From: Candidatus Sulfotelmatobacter sp.
GTDB lineage: Bacteria; Acidobacteriota; Terriglobia; Terriglobales; Acidobacteriaceae
Assembly: GCA_030037575.1 (NCBI GenBank)
Contig: JASHRB010000112.1
Location: 1 to 7,143 of the forward strand
Length of the DNA stretch: 7,143 nucleotides
Direction of reading: 5' to 3'
In this document: in pieces, positions 6,209-7,143 of the stretch
How the letters are laid out: each line of letters begins with the position of its first letter
Numbering within the stretch: the first letter of the stretch is position 1
Translations under genes and position numbers: made by a program
Notes under the pieces: model-generated
Database searches by the model: none
Told to the model about the DNA's origin: nothing
Seen by the model: the letters and a program-made list of their open reading frames with translations, nothing else

Positions 6209-7075
6209 ATGCGGACAGGACTATATAAATGGTTGCTAGCACTGGGCGTGGCCGCTTTTCTGGCGCTGCCGCTGACGTCGTCGGCGCAGCTGACGACGGC
6301 CGACATCGCCACCCGCGACAACATGGAGTCCCATATCGGCAATCTGACCGGCCACGTGAACGCCAGGTCGAAATATGACTATCGGCGATATTGCGTCAGC
6401 TGCCACGGCGATTTGGGGGATGGGAACGGAGAAGTCGCCCAGTGGCTGGATCCGCCGATGTGGCCCAAGCCCCGCGATTTTCAATTGGGCGTCTTCAAGT
6501 GCCGCTCCACTCCAACCGGAACGTTGCCCACGGACGAAGACTTGTTCGACACGATTGCGCGCGGTCTGGACCGCTCTGCCATGCCGCAGTGGAGTCAATT
6601 TACCAAGCAGCAGCGCGCCGATCTGGTGGCCTTTGTGAAGCATTTCTCGCCGCGCTTTGTCACCGAAAAGCCGGGAACCCCGATCAGCATTCCTCCCGAG
6701 CCCGAGGTTACTCCCCAGCGCATTCAGGCGGGACGCGAGGTTTTTGCCCGGGTGCAATGTTGGAAGTGCCATGGCGTGCAGGGGATGGCCAATGGCCCTT
6801 CGGCGTCCACGCTAACCGACGATCTTGGCCGGCCAATTCAGCCCTTCGATTTTACCGAAGGCTCCCGCCCGAAATGCGGCGACGCGGATCGGGATATCTA
6901 CCGGATTTTCATGACCGGCCTGGATGGCACTCCGATGCCCTCCTTTGCCGACAATATCAAGCCCGACGAGGCCTGGGATCTGGTTTTTTACCTGCGCACC
7001 TTCATGCGCGAACCGAGCAAAGCGAAAGAGCTTGCCAAAACCATGGATCTGAAGCCGGTGAATCCGAACCCGTAG
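6209..7075 (+). CDS. Periplasmic diheme cytochrome c
   Basis: This 288-residue exported electron carrier has two cytochrome c domains. The signal peptide (1-26) ends in SSA before QLTT. Domain 1 (about 52-150) has heme site C62-V-S-C65-H66, with M125 in AMPQW as the likely sixth ligand. Domain 2 (about 170-266) has C184-W-K-C187-H188 with M243 in TPMPSF. Each domain ends in the aromatic helix typical of class I cytochromes (LVAFVKHF and LVFYLRTF). The domains look like an internal duplication. Each also has an extra cysteine, C98 and C223, at comparable places between heme and Met. The start ATG has AGAGGGA five bases upstream and lies 27 bases after the cytochrome/porin gene, indicating one operon. 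It probably exchanges electrons with that outer-membrane protein in the periplasm. No catalytic domain is seen, so a shuttle role is favoured over an enzyme. Confidence 0.88.
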   Translation: MRTGLYKWLLALGVAAFLALPLTSSAQLTTADIATRDNMESHIGNLTGHVNARSKYDYRRYCVSCHGDLGDGNGEVAQWLDPPMWPKPRDFQLGVFKCRSTPTGTLPTDEDLFDTIARGLDRSAMPQWSQFTKQQRADLVAFVKHFSPRFVTEKPGTPISIPPEPEVTPQRIQAGREVFARVQCWKCHGVQGMANGPSASTLTDDLGRPIQPFDFTEGSRPKCGDADRDIYRIFMTGLDGTPMPSFADNIKPDEAWDLVFYLRTFMREPSKAKELAKTMDLKPVNPNP

Positions 7076-7134
7076 GGCCAACAGCAACGGCCTACAACGG
7101 CATCGCAAATGATGGGTTCAGGTTTGTAGCTACC

Positions 7135-7140
7135 AAGGAG
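7135..7140 (+). promoter_or_regulatory. Ribosome-binding site of a gene just beyond the window
   Basis: AAGGAG lies three bases from the right edge, with no gene start inside the window to use it. It suggests a start codon within about the next ten bases beyond the edge, some 70 bases after the diheme cytochrome stop and on the same strand. The region 7076-7134 has no terminator-like hairpin with a T-run, so this gene may belong to the same operon. Confidence 0.5.
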
Positions 7141-7143
7141 AAC

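Overview
The window fits an Acidobacteriota (Acidobacteria) genome. I infer this from the make-up of the genes: a Flp-type pilin with a characteristic GQDVAEY motif behind a PilZ-like coding end, a pair of secreted SH3-like proteins with Pro/Ala-rich linkers, and a monoheme cytochrome/outer-membrane-barrel fusion followed by a diheme cytochrome c. Base composition is moderately GC-rich. No database search was possible, so the taxon is an inference. No mobile elements, CRISPR arrays, tRNA or rRNA genes were seen.

Layout. (1) Positions 1-346, + strand: the 3' end of a PilZ-like gene and, 13 bases later, a 53-residue Flp/type IVb pilin. (2) Positions 431-1366, - strand: heme o synthase (ctaB), convergent with the pilin. 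(3) Positions 1594-4327, - strand: two secreted SH3-like proteins joined by an ATGA overlap. The upstream one is split by a one-base deletion in a run of five A's and is broken as given. (4) Positions 4328-4696: a divergent intergenic region with candidate promoters on both strands, short repeats and a foldable leader. (5) Positions 4697-7075, + strand: an outer-membrane cytochrome/porin fusion resembling Cyc2, then a periplasmic diheme cytochrome c 27 bases later. A ribosome-binding site at the very end of the window suggests a third gene just beyond it.

How the genes may work together. The two cytochrome genes form the most interesting unit. A single c-type heme at the mouth of an outer-membrane barrel could carry electrons across the outer membrane, and the diheme protein could shuttle them through the periplasm. 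The order (barrel-fused monoheme cytochrome, then diheme cytochrome) parallels cyc2-cyc1 of the iron-oxidation rus operon of Acidithiobacillus ferrooxidans. Direction of electron flow and substrate cannot be read from the sequence. Heme o synthase, about 3 kb away, serves terminal oxidases that use heme o or a, but nothing here ties it to the cytochrome pair. The SH3-like proteins are exported and of unknown function.
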